From an uncultured Bacteroidales bacterium (GTDB lineage: Bacteria > Bacteroidota > Bacteroidia > Bacteroidales > Bacteroidaceae), in contig CALCYA010000122.1 in the NCBI GenBank assembly GCA_937906165.1, positions 1-46,621 of the forward strand: a DNA stretch of 46,621 nucleotides. The letters run 5' to 3'. The notes below the pieces were generated by a model that saw only the letters and a list, made by a program, of their open reading frames with translations, did no database searches and was not told the DNA's origin. Shown here piece by piece: positions 8,355 to 15,577 of the stretch (position 1 is its first letter; each line of letters begins with the position of its first letter). The translations under genes and the position numbers were made by a program.

Positions 8355-8870
8355 TCAGCATTTTGCTTCCATCGCCTTTACTATCCACTCCACATCACGC
8401 AGCAGGTCCTGCAAGTCCTGTTCGTGCTCTTCCTCTTCGGCCATTATACGTTTTGCAATGTCGCAGGTAGTGTAATCGACATTGTTGCAGAACGATGCAA
8501 TCTCCTCGTAGCGTACTATGGCACAGCGCTCGGCCGCGACATTCTGTTTGAGCAGGTTCATCACATCGGTATTAAGCGGCACGGAATATTTGCAACGCGC
8601 GAGGGTACTCCACTGCACAGGATCAAGGACAGGTGTTCCCTCAAGCTGGATAATCCTGTCGGCAAGCAACCGGGCATGCCGGAACTCTTCCATAGCGTGT
8701 TCCTCAAACTCTCTCTGCACATCGGAACGCATAGCCCCCTCAACGACCAGTGTCCCTATCCAATACTGGTAGAACGCCAGCCACTCCTCACTGAGTGCAG
8801 CGTTGAGCTGCGAGAGGAGTTCAGGCAGGTCAATTCTTTTGCGCAGTATCAAAATACTTTCTCTTGCCAT
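8355..8870 (-). CDS. Ferritin-like di-iron protein (bacterioferritin/Dps-like type)
   Basis: A 171-residue four-helix-bundle protein. The di-iron ligands of the ferritin-like fold are visible: E29 on helix 1, E62 and H65 (EEFRH) on helix 2, E115 on helix 3, E146 and H149 (EEEEH) on helix 4. It is most like the Dps-like/bacterioferritin-related group. Unusually it has five cysteines (93, 116, 128, 136, 171). Dps-like thioferritins (DPSL) carry a cysteine pair near the metal site, and C116 one residue after the E115 ligand is suggestive. Its likely role is protection from peroxide and iron storage. Single gene, divergent from the ThiE-like gene. Subfamily assignment uncertain. Confidence 0.85.
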   Translation of the reverse strand: MARESILILRKRIDLPELLSQLNAALSEEWLAFYQYWIGTLVVEGAMRSDVQREFEEHAMEEFRHARLLADRIIQLEGTPVLDPVQWSTLARCKYSVPLNTDVMNLLKQNVAAERCAIVRYEEIASFCNNVDYTTCDIAKRIMAEEEEHEQDLQDLLRDVEWIVKAMEAKC

Positions 8871-9060
8871 ACTATCAATGTTTTAAAGGTGAATAATGAT
8901 AAAAGAACAGATATTTGGTTTATTTGTTTGATTTATATGCTTATTATTTTGACTTGATACACTTTTTGATTATGTTTGTAGAGAACCTTGAAAAAGTAAA
9001 CATTAATCATTTTATGTAATAAAACTCCACTTTATTCGTGGGCAATATCATAAAAAGTAT

Positions 9061-9068
9061 TAATTTTG
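9061..9068 (+). promoter_or_regulatory. -7 promoter box of the ThiE-like gene
   Basis: TAATTTTG matches the Bacteroidales -7 consensus TAnnTTTG. It lies inside the longer reading frame starting at 9038, which argues for translation from the ATG at 9107. Confidence 0.55.
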
Positions 9069-9106
9069 CAAAAGATATATATAGAACAACAAGAACAATA
9101 CGATAT

Positions 9107-9691
9107 ATGAAACTGGCCGTCTCTACAAAACCGACCTTTTTTATAGAGGAGGACAAGATAATAACACGCCTTTTTGACGAAGGGCTCGATTATCTGTTCC
9201 TCTACAAAGAGTACCCTCATCCACAGTTCATGGAGAGGTTGCTCAATCTTATACCAAAGAAATACCACAAGCGCATATTCACATGCAACAATCGTCTGAT
9301 GCAGGAGTACAAGCTTGCCGGTACACTTTTTACCCTTGACTCCAACCCTCCTATGGGCAACGAGAAGGGCAAGATTGTTGGCTATGCCAGCAACCTGCAG
9401 CATCTTAAGGAACTGCGCAAGACATACGATATCGTATGTTTCGGTCCTTTGGGCCGCACCTTCTACCAGAGTGCAGAGCTCAATGAGATTGGCAAGAAGA
9501 TGATAAACAAGAACACTTGGGCATTCGGTGACATTGACGAGGCGAACCTCAAGCGCTTGACAAACTATGGATTCGGAGGAGTAATCGTGAACGAACTGAT
9601 GTGGAACAATTTCGACTCCTGCCGTTCAACTGACTACACAGAACTTATCAACCGCTTCAAGAGAATAAAGAAAGCCGTTGACAAACTATAA
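9107..9691 (+). CDS. Thiamine phosphate synthase-like (ThiE/TenI fold) protein
   Basis: A 194-residue protein resembling the short ThiE-like TIM-barrel proteins of Bacteroidota: it opens with a strand and the segment FFIEEDKIITRLFDEGLDYL, then LIPKKYHKRIFTCNN, and has later strand-like pieces (IVCFGPLGRTF, AFGDIDEANLKRL, GGVIVNEL). The canonical ThiE phosphate-binding and pyrophosphate-binding motifs are poorly conserved, so true thiamine phosphate synthesis is doubtful. The start at 9107 is preferred because the promoter box at 9061-9068 lies upstream of it but inside the longer frame from 9038. It stands alone, 39 bases before prs on the same strand, and may share a transcript with it. Confidence 0.7.
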   Translation: MKLAVSTKPTFFIEEDKIITRLFDEGLDYLFLYKEYPHPQFMERLLNLIPKKYHKRIFTCNNRLMQEYKLAGTLFTLDSNPPMGNEKGKIVGYASNLQHLKELRKTYDIVCFGPLGRTFYQSAELNEIGKKMINKNTWAFGDIDEANLKRLTNYGFGGVIVNELMWNNFDSCRSTDYTELINRFKRIKKAVDKL

Positions 9692-9730
9692 TAACGAAAT
9701 ACAATAACAACAATAAATTCAAAAAGCATT

Positions 9731-10666
9731 ATGGACAACACTCCCTACATGGTATTTGCAGGTACGAAGTCACGTTACCTTGCAGAAGAGATTTGCAAAG
9801 AATTGGGTTGCGAGCTCGGCCAGATGAACACCACTCATTTTGCTGACGGTGAGTTCGCCGTTTCTTACGAAGAGTCTATTCGCGGCAAGAACGTATTCCT
9901 TGTACAATCTACATTCCCCAACTCTGACAACCTTATGGAACTTTTGCTTATGGTTGACGCTGCCAAGCGTGCTTCTGCCAAGAGCATTGTTGCAGTTATG
10001 CCTTATTTCGGTTGGGCTCGTCAGGACCGCAAGGACAAGCCACGTGTTTCAATCGGTGCAAAGCTCGTTGCCGACCTATTGAGCGTAGCAGGTGTAAGCC
10101 GTGTCATCACTATGGACCTTCACGCCGACCAGATCCAGGGCTTCTTCGACATCCCTGTAGATCATCTCTATGCATCAATGGTATTCATCCCATACATCAA
10201 GTCTCTCAACCTTGAGGACCTTGTAATTGCAACACCTGACGTAGGCGGTTCAAAGCGCGCAAGCACATACTCAAAGTGCCTTGGTGTACCCCTGGTACTC
10301 TGCCACAAGACACGTGCAAAGGCAAATGTTGTAGACACAATGCAGATTATCGGTGACGTAGAGGGCAAGAACGTGATCCTTGTCGACGATATCGTTGACA
10401 CAGCAGGTACTATCTCAAAGGCAGCAGACCTTATGATTGAGAACGGTGCGAAGTCAGTACGCGCACTTGCTTCACACTGCATCATGTCAGGTAACGCATC
10501 AGAGAGAGTTCGCGAGTCAAAGATGACAGAGATTGTCTTCACAAACAGCATACCTTACGACCGCGGTTGTCCAAAAGTAAAGCAGCTCTCAATTGCAAAG
10601 GGCTTTGCCGAGGCTATCAAGTGCGTGCTCAACAACCAGTCAATCAGCAAGCAGTACATCTGCTGA
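9731..10666 (+). CDS. prs: Ribose-phosphate pyrophosphokinase (PRPP synthetase)
   Basis: A 311-residue enzyme making 5-phosphoribosyl diphosphate from ribose 5-phosphate and ATP, for nucleotide, histidine and NAD synthesis. Visible motifs are the ATP-binding flexible region PYFGWARQDRKDKPR (about residues 92-106), the Mg/ribose-binding MDLHADQIQGFFDIPVDHLY (about 127-146), and the PRPP loop VILVDDIVDTAGTI (about residue 215). Length matches the class I family. A strong terminator follows at 10691-10724. Confidence 0.98.
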   Translation: MDNTPYMVFAGTKSRYLAEEICKELGCELGQMNTTHFADGEFAVSYEESIRGKNVFLVQSTFPNSDNLMELLLMVDAAKRASAKSIVAVMPYFGWARQDRKDKPRVSIGAKLVADLLSVAGVSRVITMDLHADQIQGFFDIPVDHLYASMVFIPYIKSLNLEDLVIATPDVGGSKRASTYSKCLGVPLVLCHKTRAKANVVDTMQIIGDVEGKNVILVDDIVDTAGTISKAADLMIENGAKSVRALASHCIMSGNASERVRESKMTEIVFTNSIPYDRGCPKVKQLSIAKGFAEAIKCVLNNQSISKQYIC

Positions 10667-10690
10667 TAACAGCACATACACAATACAGTA

Positions 10691-10724
10691 AAAAACGGAG
10701 ATTGCGATTGCAATCTCCGTTTTT
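10691..10724 (+). terminator. Strong intrinsic terminator after prs
   Basis: A perfect 15-bp stem (AAAAACGGAGATTGC and its complement) with a 4-base loop, ending in TTTTT. The A run on the left makes it able to act on both strands. Confidence 0.92.
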
Positions 10725-10778
10725 GGTTGTATCAAGAGTGTTACAAGGAATGGCTAAAAAGCAAACTTCTGCGTTCCA

Positions 10779-10834
10779 GGAAGCCCTCAAAATCCTCATT
10801 TACGTCCAGTAAACTGCGGTATTTGAGGGCTTCC
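10779..10834. repeat. Palindromic intergenic element with 13-bp arms
   Basis: GGAAGCCCTCAAA at 10779-10791 is mirrored by its exact complement at 10822-10834, with a 30-base centre. A second small palindrome (GACAC-AAA-GTGTC) follows near 10839. It lies between the 3' ends of prs and panB, is not followed by a T run, and looks like a mobile palindromic (REP-like) unit. Only one copy is in the window. Confidence 0.6.
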
Positions 10835-10946
10835 TAAGCCTTGACACAAAGTGTCTTGTCTTGGCTGCACTCATTTTGTGTGTAAGCAAGCTTCCACCCG
10901 TTCGTTTGCACAAGCCTTGAATTTTATCTTTTTATCCATTCCTTGT

Positions 10947-11768
10947 TTAGTATTGTTCTTTCTCATTTGGAAAATCACAAGCCTTGACATCGCTCACATA
11001 GCTACCCACAGCATCGGTGATGATTGTGTTGAGGTCGGCATAGCGACGGAGGAACTTCGGAGAGAAATCGGCTGTCATGCCGAGCATATCGGCATATACA
11101 AGCACCTGACCGTCAACCTTCACGCCGGCACCGATACCTATTACAGGGATAGAGATTGAACTTGCCACCTTCTCGGCCAGCGCTGCAGGAATCTTCTCAA
11201 GGACAAGCGCGAAACAGCCTGCCTCCTCAAGGAGCTTTGCATCGGCAAGCAGCTTGGCAGCCTCGGCATCGTCCTTTGCGCGGACAGCGTATGTTCCGAA
11301 CTTGTTAATGCTCTGTGGAGTAAGTCCCAGGTGACCCATGATGGGAATACCGGCATCAAGAATCTTGCGTACCGAGGGGAGAATCTCCTCACCACCCTCA
11401 AGTTTGAGAGCATCGGCATGAGTCTCCTTCATGATGCGGATAGCATTCTTCACAGCCTCGTCGGCATTTACCTGATATGTACCGAAAGGCATATCCACAA
11501 CAACCAATGCACGCTTTACGCCACGAACGACGCCCTTTGCATGATAAATCATCTGGTCGAGAGTGATAGGCAATGTTGTTACATTACCCGCCATCACATT
11601 AGATGCAGAGTCACCCACGAGCAGCGCGTCAATACCCGCGTTGTCAAGGATAGATGCTGTAGTATAATCGTATGCGGTGAGCATTGCAATCTTCTCACCC
11701 TTGCGCTTCATTTCGATAAATCGGTGCGTAGTAACCTTGCGTGTGTCTTCCACCAAATACTTTGACAT
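10947..11768 (-). CDS. panB: 3-methyl-2-oxobutanoate hydroxymethyltransferase
   Basis: A 273-residue ketopantoate hydroxymethyltransferase, first step of pantothenate/CoA synthesis: it adds a hydroxymethyl group from methylene-tetrahydrofolate to 2-oxoisovalerate. Family signatures are MLTAYDYTTASILDNAGID (about residue 29), LLVGDSASNVMAG, VVVDMPFGTYQ, ALKLEGGEE (about 115), GHLGLTPQS, and IPVIGIGAGVKVDGQVLVY near residue 205. I start at 11768: the -7 promoter box at 11832-11839 lies between this ATG and the further upstream in-frame ATG at 11861, which therefore cannot be used from that transcript. It stands alone, without panC or panD next to it. Confidence 0.97.
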   Translation of the reverse strand: MSKYLVEDTRKVTTHRFIEMKRKGEKIAMLTAYDYTTASILDNAGIDALLVGDSASNVMAGNVTTLPITLDQMIYHAKGVVRGVKRALVVVDMPFGTYQVNADEAVKNAIRIMKETHADALKLEGGEEILPSVRKILDAGIPIMGHLGLTPQSINKFGTYAVRAKDDAEAAKLLADAKLLEEAGCFALVLEKIPAALAEKVASSISIPVIGIGAGVKVDGQVLVYADMLGMTADFSPKFLRRYADLNTIITDAVGSYVSDVKACDFPNEKEQY

Positions 11769-11831
11769 GATTAAAATCTTTTTGTAAAAATTAAAAATGT
11801 TTGTCTTTGTGTGCTTTATTGAAAGCGACTG

Positions 11832-11862
11832 CAAAGTTACATCATTTTTATCAAAAGGCAAT
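11832..11862 (-). promoter_or_regulatory. Housekeeping promoter of panB
   Basis: On the minus strand ATTG (11862-11859), 19 bases, then TAACTTTG (11839-11832), matching TTTG-N19-21-TAnnTTTG with one mismatch. The predicted transcript starts about 55 bases before the ATG at 11768. Confidence 0.7.
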
Positions 11863-12035
11863 GCCGTATCAAAATAATCAGTAACTTTAGGGCATACTAA
11901 TTGTTATAGACGTAAGCAAGGTATAAATTCACAAGAACCGCGAACCTGTTATCCCGATACGCAGTGAGGGTTCTCTTAACGCGATTTCGGTATGGATTGT
12001 TTATCATACGTTCATTAGAAATAAAAAAGCATAAT

Positions 12036-12671
12036 ATGAAAAAGATTGTAATCATCGACGGTGGACCGCGCCGTAACATGAACACTGCACAGCTGTTGCA
12101 GAAGTTTGCCGAGGGTGCAGAGTCAGCAGGCAAGGATGTTGAAGTAAAGACAGTACGTCTTTACAATTTAGACTATAAAGGCTGTATGTCATGTATGGCC
12201 TGCAAACTAAAGGGCAAGGCATCGAACATCTGCAAATTCAAGGATGCACTGACTCCAGTGTTGGAAGAGATTGCCAATGCCGACGGTCTTGTGCTTGGCT
12301 CGCCAATCTATTTTGGCGAGGTAACAGGCCAGATGCGTGCCTTTCTGGAGCGCCTCTCTTTCCCGTGGCTGTCGTACAACGATTACAGCCTGACCGCGCC
12401 AAAACGTATGCCAGTGGTGCTCATTGAAACGATGAACGGCACGCCCGACCGCAACAACAGCAACCATTTCGGCACTATGGAATGGTGCATAACGACAGCT
12501 CTTGGCAAGCCAGAGCGCATCATCGGCTACAACACCTGCCAAGTGGCAAAATATGACAACTACGAGCTCGGCAGTTTCTCCGAGGAGGCAAAGCATGCCT
12601 GGCGCGATGCCCATTGGGAGGAAGACCTGCAAAAGGCCTTCGATGCCGGCCGGAAGATGGCGGAGCAGTAG
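12036..12671 (+). CDS. Flavodoxin-fold NAD(P)H-dependent FMN reductase (iron-sulfur flavoprotein-like)
   Basis: A 211-residue flavodoxin-family oxidoreductase. The FMN phosphate loop follows the first strand (IVIIDGGPRRNMNTAQLL, residues 4-21) and the second FMN-contact segment is LGSPIYFGEVTGQMRAFLER (about residue 87). Between them is the Cys-rich CMSCMACK stretch with a further cysteine about 14 residues on, similar to the cluster region of iron-sulfur flavoproteins, though here the pattern could also be redox-active thiols. The ATG at 12036 is used because the extension to 11964 has no family match. The GNAT gene follows after 28 bases, so the two may form an operon. Electron partner unknown. 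Confidence 0.85.
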   Translation: MKKIVIIDGGPRRNMNTAQLLQKFAEGAESAGKDVEVKTVRLYNLDYKGCMSCMACKLKGKASNICKFKDALTPVLEEIANADGLVLGSPIYFGEVTGQMRAFLERLSFPWLSYNDYSLTAPKRMPVVLIETMNGTPDRNNSNHFGTMEWCITTALGKPERIIGYNTCQVAKYDNYELGSFSEEAKHAWRDAHWEEDLQKAFDAGRKMAEQ

Positions 12672-12699
12672 GAGTGAGTGAAAATAGAATAAATACTTT

Positions 12700-13296
12700 A
12701 TGAAGATAGAAACATTTACCGAAGGGGATATTCGTGAGGCTGCACATCTTGCCTATCCCGTTTGGGGCGAGGGACACGCAGCCAACGGGCAGGGTGAAGA
12801 ATTCGGGCTGCTGATGTGTGAGTATATCATCCGCTATGGGTGGTATGGTGCACCATTCGCCTTCAAGATTACCGACGAGGGCAAGATGGTGGGTTGCATC
12901 CTCGCGGGCAACATCGAGCAGGATAACGGCTACAACGAGTGGTTGTACAGCGTGATGCCATCGTTCAACGAGCAGCAGTGCGAGGAGGCTTTGGCTCTGC
13001 GTGATTACTTCGACAGGACCTCGCCAAAAGTCTATCGTTTTATGCGAGCAGATAAGGATCTGTATCTCTCGTTCTTCATCTCAGCTGTGCAGGGATGCGG
13101 CAAGCGTTTGCTTGGAGAGATTGTGGCCTTGGCAAAGAGCGAGGGCTATGAAAGTCTGTATCTTTGGACTGACTCATCTTGCAACCACAGCTACTACGCC
13201 CATCACGGCTTTGAGATGGTTGCAGAGTTTAAGTCCGACGAGTGGAAAACAGATTCCAACGACTATCTGACCTACATCTATCGAAAAAGCTTCTGA
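12700..13296 (+). CDS. GNAT family N-acetyltransferase
   Basis: A 198-residue protein with the acetyl-CoA-binding P-loop of GNAT enzymes at about residues 127-136 (SAVQGCGKRLLGEIV, the Q-x-x-G-x-G/A pattern), followed by the helix and the typical C-terminal strand-turn SYYAHHGFEMVAEF, where Y-x-x-x-G-F is a family landmark. Residues 50-90 form the substrate-binding half. The acetyl acceptor cannot be told from sequence. It lies 28 bases behind the flavoprotein gene on the same strand. Confidence 0.88.
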   Translation: MKIETFTEGDIREAAHLAYPVWGEGHAANGQGEEFGLLMCEYIIRYGWYGAPFAFKITDEGKMVGCILAGNIEQDNGYNEWLYSVMPSFNEQQCEEALALRDYFDRTSPKVYRFMRADKDLYLSFFISAVQGCGKRLLGEIVALAKSEGYESLYLWTDSSCNHSYYAHHGFEMVAEFKSDEWKTDSNDYLTYIYRKSF

Positions 13297-13313
13297 TGGT
13301 GGTAGAAAAGATA

Positions 13314-13349
13314 AAAGTAGAGAAAAAGCCGAAACTTTTTCTCTACTTT
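13314..13349. terminator. Terminator-like hairpin after the GNAT gene
   Basis: A perfect 15-bp stem (AAAGTAGAGAAAAAG and complement, loop CCGAAA), 17 bases past the stop. It is A/T-rich and has no separate T run beyond the stem, so termination strength is uncertain. Confidence 0.6.
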
Positions 13350-13468
13350 ATTTATAAATGGAAACAACATCACCTCTTTGCACAAACGGGGCAAAGTCCT
13401 GTCATCATGCAATTGGTATCCTAAACCACAAAACTGCTAGGGGATGGAACTTACATCACAGCCGTATT

Positions 13469-13500
13469 CTTGAAATTATGCTCAAAAATATATACTTTAG
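13469..13500 (+). promoter_or_regulatory. Probable promoter of the EFR1 ferredoxin gene
   Basis: CTTG (13469-13472), 20 bases, then TACTTTAG (13493-13500), each one base off the Bacteroidales -33/-7 consensus, 36 bases before the ATG. Confidence 0.55.
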
Positions 13501-13536
13501 CATTCGATTAAAAAATACAACAGATACAACATAAAC

Positions 13537-14304
13537 ATGAAAACAACAGCACTCTATTTCAGCGCTACATATACCACAAAGCGTGTGGTTGAGGCAGTGG
13601 CAGCAGAACTCTCGAAAGAGACCGTTACATACGATATAACAAACGACCCATCGACCGACGCGGTGACAATCCCAAGTGATGAGCTTTTGGTTGTCGGCGT
13701 ACCGGTATATGCAGGACGTGTGCCGGCTATGGCAGAGGAGCGTCTGCGCCGTTTCAAGGGCAACAACACCCCGGCTGTAGTCATAGCCGTTTATGGCAAC
13801 CGACACTATGACGATGCGGTCCTGGAACTGCACGATATTATGCGAGAGTGCGGTTTCCGCACCGTTGCTGCAGGAGCATTTGTGGCACAGCACTCCATTT
13901 TCCCGAAGGTGGGCACAGCGCGCCCCGACACCGAGGACTTTGCTGACATCAGAATGTTTGCAGAGAAGACTGCAGCACTACTGGCCGCTGATTTCGGAGA
14001 GATTGATATACCGGGCAACCGTCCATATAAAGTACCGGGTGGGATACCCATCTGGCCTACCGCATCGCGTAAATGTACCGGATGCGGTGCATGCGCCCGC
14101 CTCTGCCCTACAGGAGCCATTGACCCGTCATCGCCAAGGGGCGTCGACAAGGATAAATGCATAAAGTGCGGGCGATGCATTGTTGTCTGCCCGAAGAGAG
14201 CCCGCCGCTTCTACGGTATCAAATACTCCATAGCAGCAGCGCGTTTCAATAACGCATTTGCAGCACGCAGGGCCAACGAAATGTGGTTTGCAGAGAAGAG
14301 ATAA
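13537..14304 (+). CDS. EFR1-family flavodoxin/ferredoxin fusion protein
   Basis: A 255-residue protein of the EFR1 family. Residues 1-160 form a flavodoxin-like domain (ALYFSATYTTKRVVEAV as the FMN phosphate loop; VVGVPVYAGRVPAMAEERL; AVYGNRHYDDAVLELHD). Residues 180-235 hold two 4Fe-4S sites: CTGCGACARLCPTG and CIKCGRCIVVCPKR. It presumably shuttles electrons between FMN and two clusters; partner proteins are unknown. Start at the ATG 36 bases after a probable promoter. It is monocistronic, since a fresh promoter precedes sbcD downstream. Confidence 0.9.
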   Translation: MKTTALYFSATYTTKRVVEAVAAELSKETVTYDITNDPSTDAVTIPSDELLVVGVPVYAGRVPAMAEERLRRFKGNNTPAVVIAVYGNRHYDDAVLELHDIMRECGFRTVAAGAFVAQHSIFPKVGTARPDTEDFADIRMFAEKTAALLAADFGEIDIPGNRPYKVPGGIPIWPTASRKCTGCGACARLCPTGAIDPSSPRGVDKDKCIKCGRCIVVCPKRARRFYGIKYSIAAARFNNAFAARRANEMWFAEKR

Positions 14305-14332
14305 CGACAAGCCAAATTTTCGCACCCGTTTC

Positions 14333-14363
14333 TTTGAATTTTTGCCCCAAATTACTATATTAG
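14333..14363 (+). promoter_or_regulatory. Promoter of the sbcD-sbcC-addA-addB operon
   Basis: TTTG (14333-14336), exactly 19 bases, then TATATTAG (14356-14363), close to TTTG-N19-TAnnTTTG. It lies 23 bases before the sbcD start codon. Confidence 0.65.
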
Positions 14364-14386
14364 CATGATGTAACGGACAAAGCAAA

Positions 14387-15577
14387 ATGAAGATAATACA
14401 CACGGCCGACTGGCATCTTGGGCAGACATTCTTTAACTATGACAGGAGCAGGGAACATGCAGTTTTCCTTGACTGGCTGTGCAACACAATAAAGGAGCGC
14501 GGGACAGAGCTGCTGCTGATTGCAGGCGATGTCTTTGACTCGCCCAACCCGTCGGCAGAGTCGCAGAGGATGTATTACCATTTCCTCAAGAGGGTTATCG
14601 GGGAGAACAGAAACCTGCAGATTATAGTAACTGCCGGCAACCATGATTCGGCAGCACGCATCGAGGCTCCAGCACCGCTGCTGAACATATTCAATATACA
14701 CATATCGGGCATTGTACATTACCATGATACAGAGATAGACTACGACCGGATGATTGTACCGATAGCCGATGGCGGCTGTTGTCTTGCCGTACCCTACCTC
14801 AGACACAACGACCACCCCGAAGCAGATAGTTACAACGAGGGGGTCGCAATGATGTATGCCGAGCTTTACAGGAGGGCTACAGCGAAAGGCTACTCACCAA
14901 TCATAGCAATGGGGCATCTTCAGGCATCCGGGGCAACTGTATCTGTCGGCGACTGCTCGGAACATGCGATTATTGGAGGCATGGAGGGCATAGAGGCACG
15001 ATTCGTCAATGAGGGCATAGCATATACAGCCCTCGGGCATCTTCACAAGGCCCAGCGTGTAGCGGAAAAGGAGAATATCCGCTACTCCGGTTCACCGCTC
15101 CCCATGTCGTTTGCAGAGCGCAACAACAAGCAGAGCGTAACGGAGGTTATAATTGAAGATGGAAAGTGCCGCATTGAGAAAATCCCGTTCGACACCCCCG
15201 TAAAACTGTTGAGCATCCCTGAAAAGCCGCAACCGATAGACGTGGTGCTGGAGGAGCTTGCCACACTACCCGACGGCGAACATAACGGGAACTCCCCGTT
15301 CCTTGAGGTGCGTGTGCTGATAACGACCATAGACCCCACAATACGCCAACGTATTGAAGAGGCAATAGAAGGAAAGGCTGTGCGCCTTGCCCGAGTGGAG
15401 GCAACAAGCAGCATCACGCGTCAGGGAGAGGGGAACAAACCGATGACATACGAGGATTTCAAGAAGATTGCCCCTGTTGCACTGATGAAGGATATATATA
15501 AAAAGGAGACGGAAAAAGAGATGCCCGAGAATCTTGTAAAACTGCTTGACGAAATAACGAAGGAGGTTGAATCATGA
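14387..15577 (+). CDS. sbcD: SbcCD nuclease subunit D (Mre11-like)
   Basis: A 396-residue metallophosphoesterase, the nuclease half of SbcCD (Mre11-Rad50 homologue), which opens hairpins and trims blocked double-strand ends. Metal-binding motifs are D8-W-H10 (IIHTADWHLG), GDVFDS (about residue 48), GNHDS (about 84), and the later AMGHLQASGA and TALGHLHKAQ. The C-terminal part (from about residue 275) is the capping and SbcC-binding region. Its stop overlaps the sbcC start by four bases (ATGA), so the two subunits are translationally coupled. Confidence 0.97.
   Translation: MKIIHTADWHLGQTFFNYDRSREHAVFLDWLCNTIKERGTELLLIAGDVFDSPNPSAESQRMYYHFLKRVIGENRNLQIIVTAGNHDSAARIEAPAPLLNIFNIHISGIVHYHDTEIDYDRMIVPIADGGCCLAVPYLRHNDHPEADSYNEGVAMMYAELYRRATAKGYSPIIAMGHLQASGATVSVGDCSEHAIIGGMEGIEARFVNEGIAYTALGHLHKAQRVAEKENIRYSGSPLPMSFAERNNKQSVTEVIIEDGKCRIEKIPFDTPVKLLSIPEKPQPIDVVLEELATLPDGEHNGNSPFLEVRVLITTIDPTIRQRIEEAIEGKAVRLARVEATSSITRQGEGNKPMTYEDFKKIAPVALMKDIYKKETEKEMPENLVKLLDEITKEVES

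Noticed and set aside
11769..11861. Longer N-terminus for PanB
   Set aside because: The promoter box at 11832-11839 lies inside this extension and the family starts at the ATG at 11768.
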